DNA of 64,000 nt from Okapia johnstoni (taxonomy: Eukaryota > Chordata > Mammalia > Artiodactyla > Giraffidae): contig CM044312.1 in assembly GCA_024291935.2 (NCBI GenBank), positions 48,738,001-48,802,000 on the forward strand, read 5' to 3'. Numbering within the stretch: the stretch's first letter is position 1; each line of letters starts with the position of its first letter. Positions 63,694-64,000 of this stretch are shown piece by piece. Below the pieces are notes generated by a model that had not been told where the DNA came from, ran no database searches, and saw only the letters and a list, made by a program, of their open reading frames with translations. A program made the position numbers and the translations under genes.

Positions 63694-63935
63694 TTTGTTG
63701 TTGTTGTTCAGTCGCCAAGTCATGTCCAACTCTTCGTGACCTCATGGACTGCAGCATGCCAGGCTTCCCTGTCCCTCACTCTCTCCCAGAGTTTGCCCAA
63801 GTTCATGTCCGTTGATTCATGTCCATCCAACTCTCTCACCTTCTTCTCCTTATGCTTTCAATCTTTGCCAGTATTAGGGTCTTTTCCAATGAGTCAGTTG
63901 TTCACATCAGGTGGCCAAAGTACTGAAGCTTCAGC
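63694..63935 (-). mobile_element. BovB 3' fragment with 9-bp TSD
   Basis: Reverse BovB tail: ttgttgttgttcagtcgcca, ggcttccctgtccctcactc, gtcttttccaatgagtcagt, caggtggccaaagtactgaa. cataataat is perfect at 63685-63693 and 63936-63944. Confidence 0.94.
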
Positions 63936-64000
63936 CATAATAATGATAGCTTAAGCATATTGAGCATTTAGCAGACTACTTTTCTGAATTGTCACATTTA

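Overview
This window is nuclear DNA of a pecoran ruminant, most likely cattle or a close bovid. The evidence is about 28 Bov-tA/BOV-A2 tRNA-derived SINE copies or fragments, seven pieces of the ruminant RTE-type LINE BovB, artiodactyl L1 3' ends and cetartiodactyl CHR-type tRNA-Glu SINEs. These sit on an older eutherian layer of MIR, L2, L1M, MLT1/MST LTRs, a Tigger element and hAT/MER5-like DNA transposons. I cannot separate cattle from sheep, goat or other bovids without a database.

I find no host protein-coding gene, tRNA or rRNA gene, CpG island or CRISPR array. The longest open frame (241 codons, 47424-48149) is the C-terminal end of the BovB reverse-transcriptase ORF, and most other frames over 120 codons cross SINE, BovB or L1 sequence. 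The one sizeable exception is a 190-codon frame at 37688-38257 with no recognisable domain. The window reads as intergenic DNA or the inside of a very large intron.

Layout: 0-16 kb is repeat-dense: an MLT1-like LTR, a BovB end, two adjacent Bov-tA copies, MER5A and MIR/L2 pieces, a hAT element split by a Bov-tA, and an artiodactyl L1 end carrying two nested Bov-tA copies. 16-25 kb is mostly single-copy, with an L1 remnant, a CHR SINE with a clean target duplication and an L1M end. 25-31 kb holds a composite Bov-tA, a young BOV-A2, a Tigger deletion derivative capped by a BovB fragment, and an MST LTR split by BovB. 31-36 kb has an MLT1 LTR, an ERV-type LTR end, an inverted pair of L1 fragments, a BOV-A2 and a nearly full-length CHR SINE. 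36-38.6 kb is single-copy. 38.6-44 kb has Bov-tA and MER5-like copies, an ERV LTR abutting a tRNA-Glu-like unit, BovB, BOV-A2 and a 1-kb L1 end. 44-61 kb carries two solo LTRs of one ERV family, the BovB with the longest frame, a three-layer L1M nest, an MLT1 LTR with a Bov-tA that has an unusual templated insertion, and several SINE pairs. 61-64 kb is mostly single-copy and ends in a BovB fragment.

The repeats do not act together as a system. What the sequence records is a stratified history of insertions: MIR, L2 and L1M first, then MLT1/MST and DNA transposons, then ruminant L1/BovB/ERV, then Bov-tA/BOV-A2. Perfect 9-15 bp target-site duplications show which copies entered which older element. 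The most unusual local structure is a 56-bp insert in the SINE at 51979-52247 that appears copied, partly inverted, from a site about 0.8 kb downstream.
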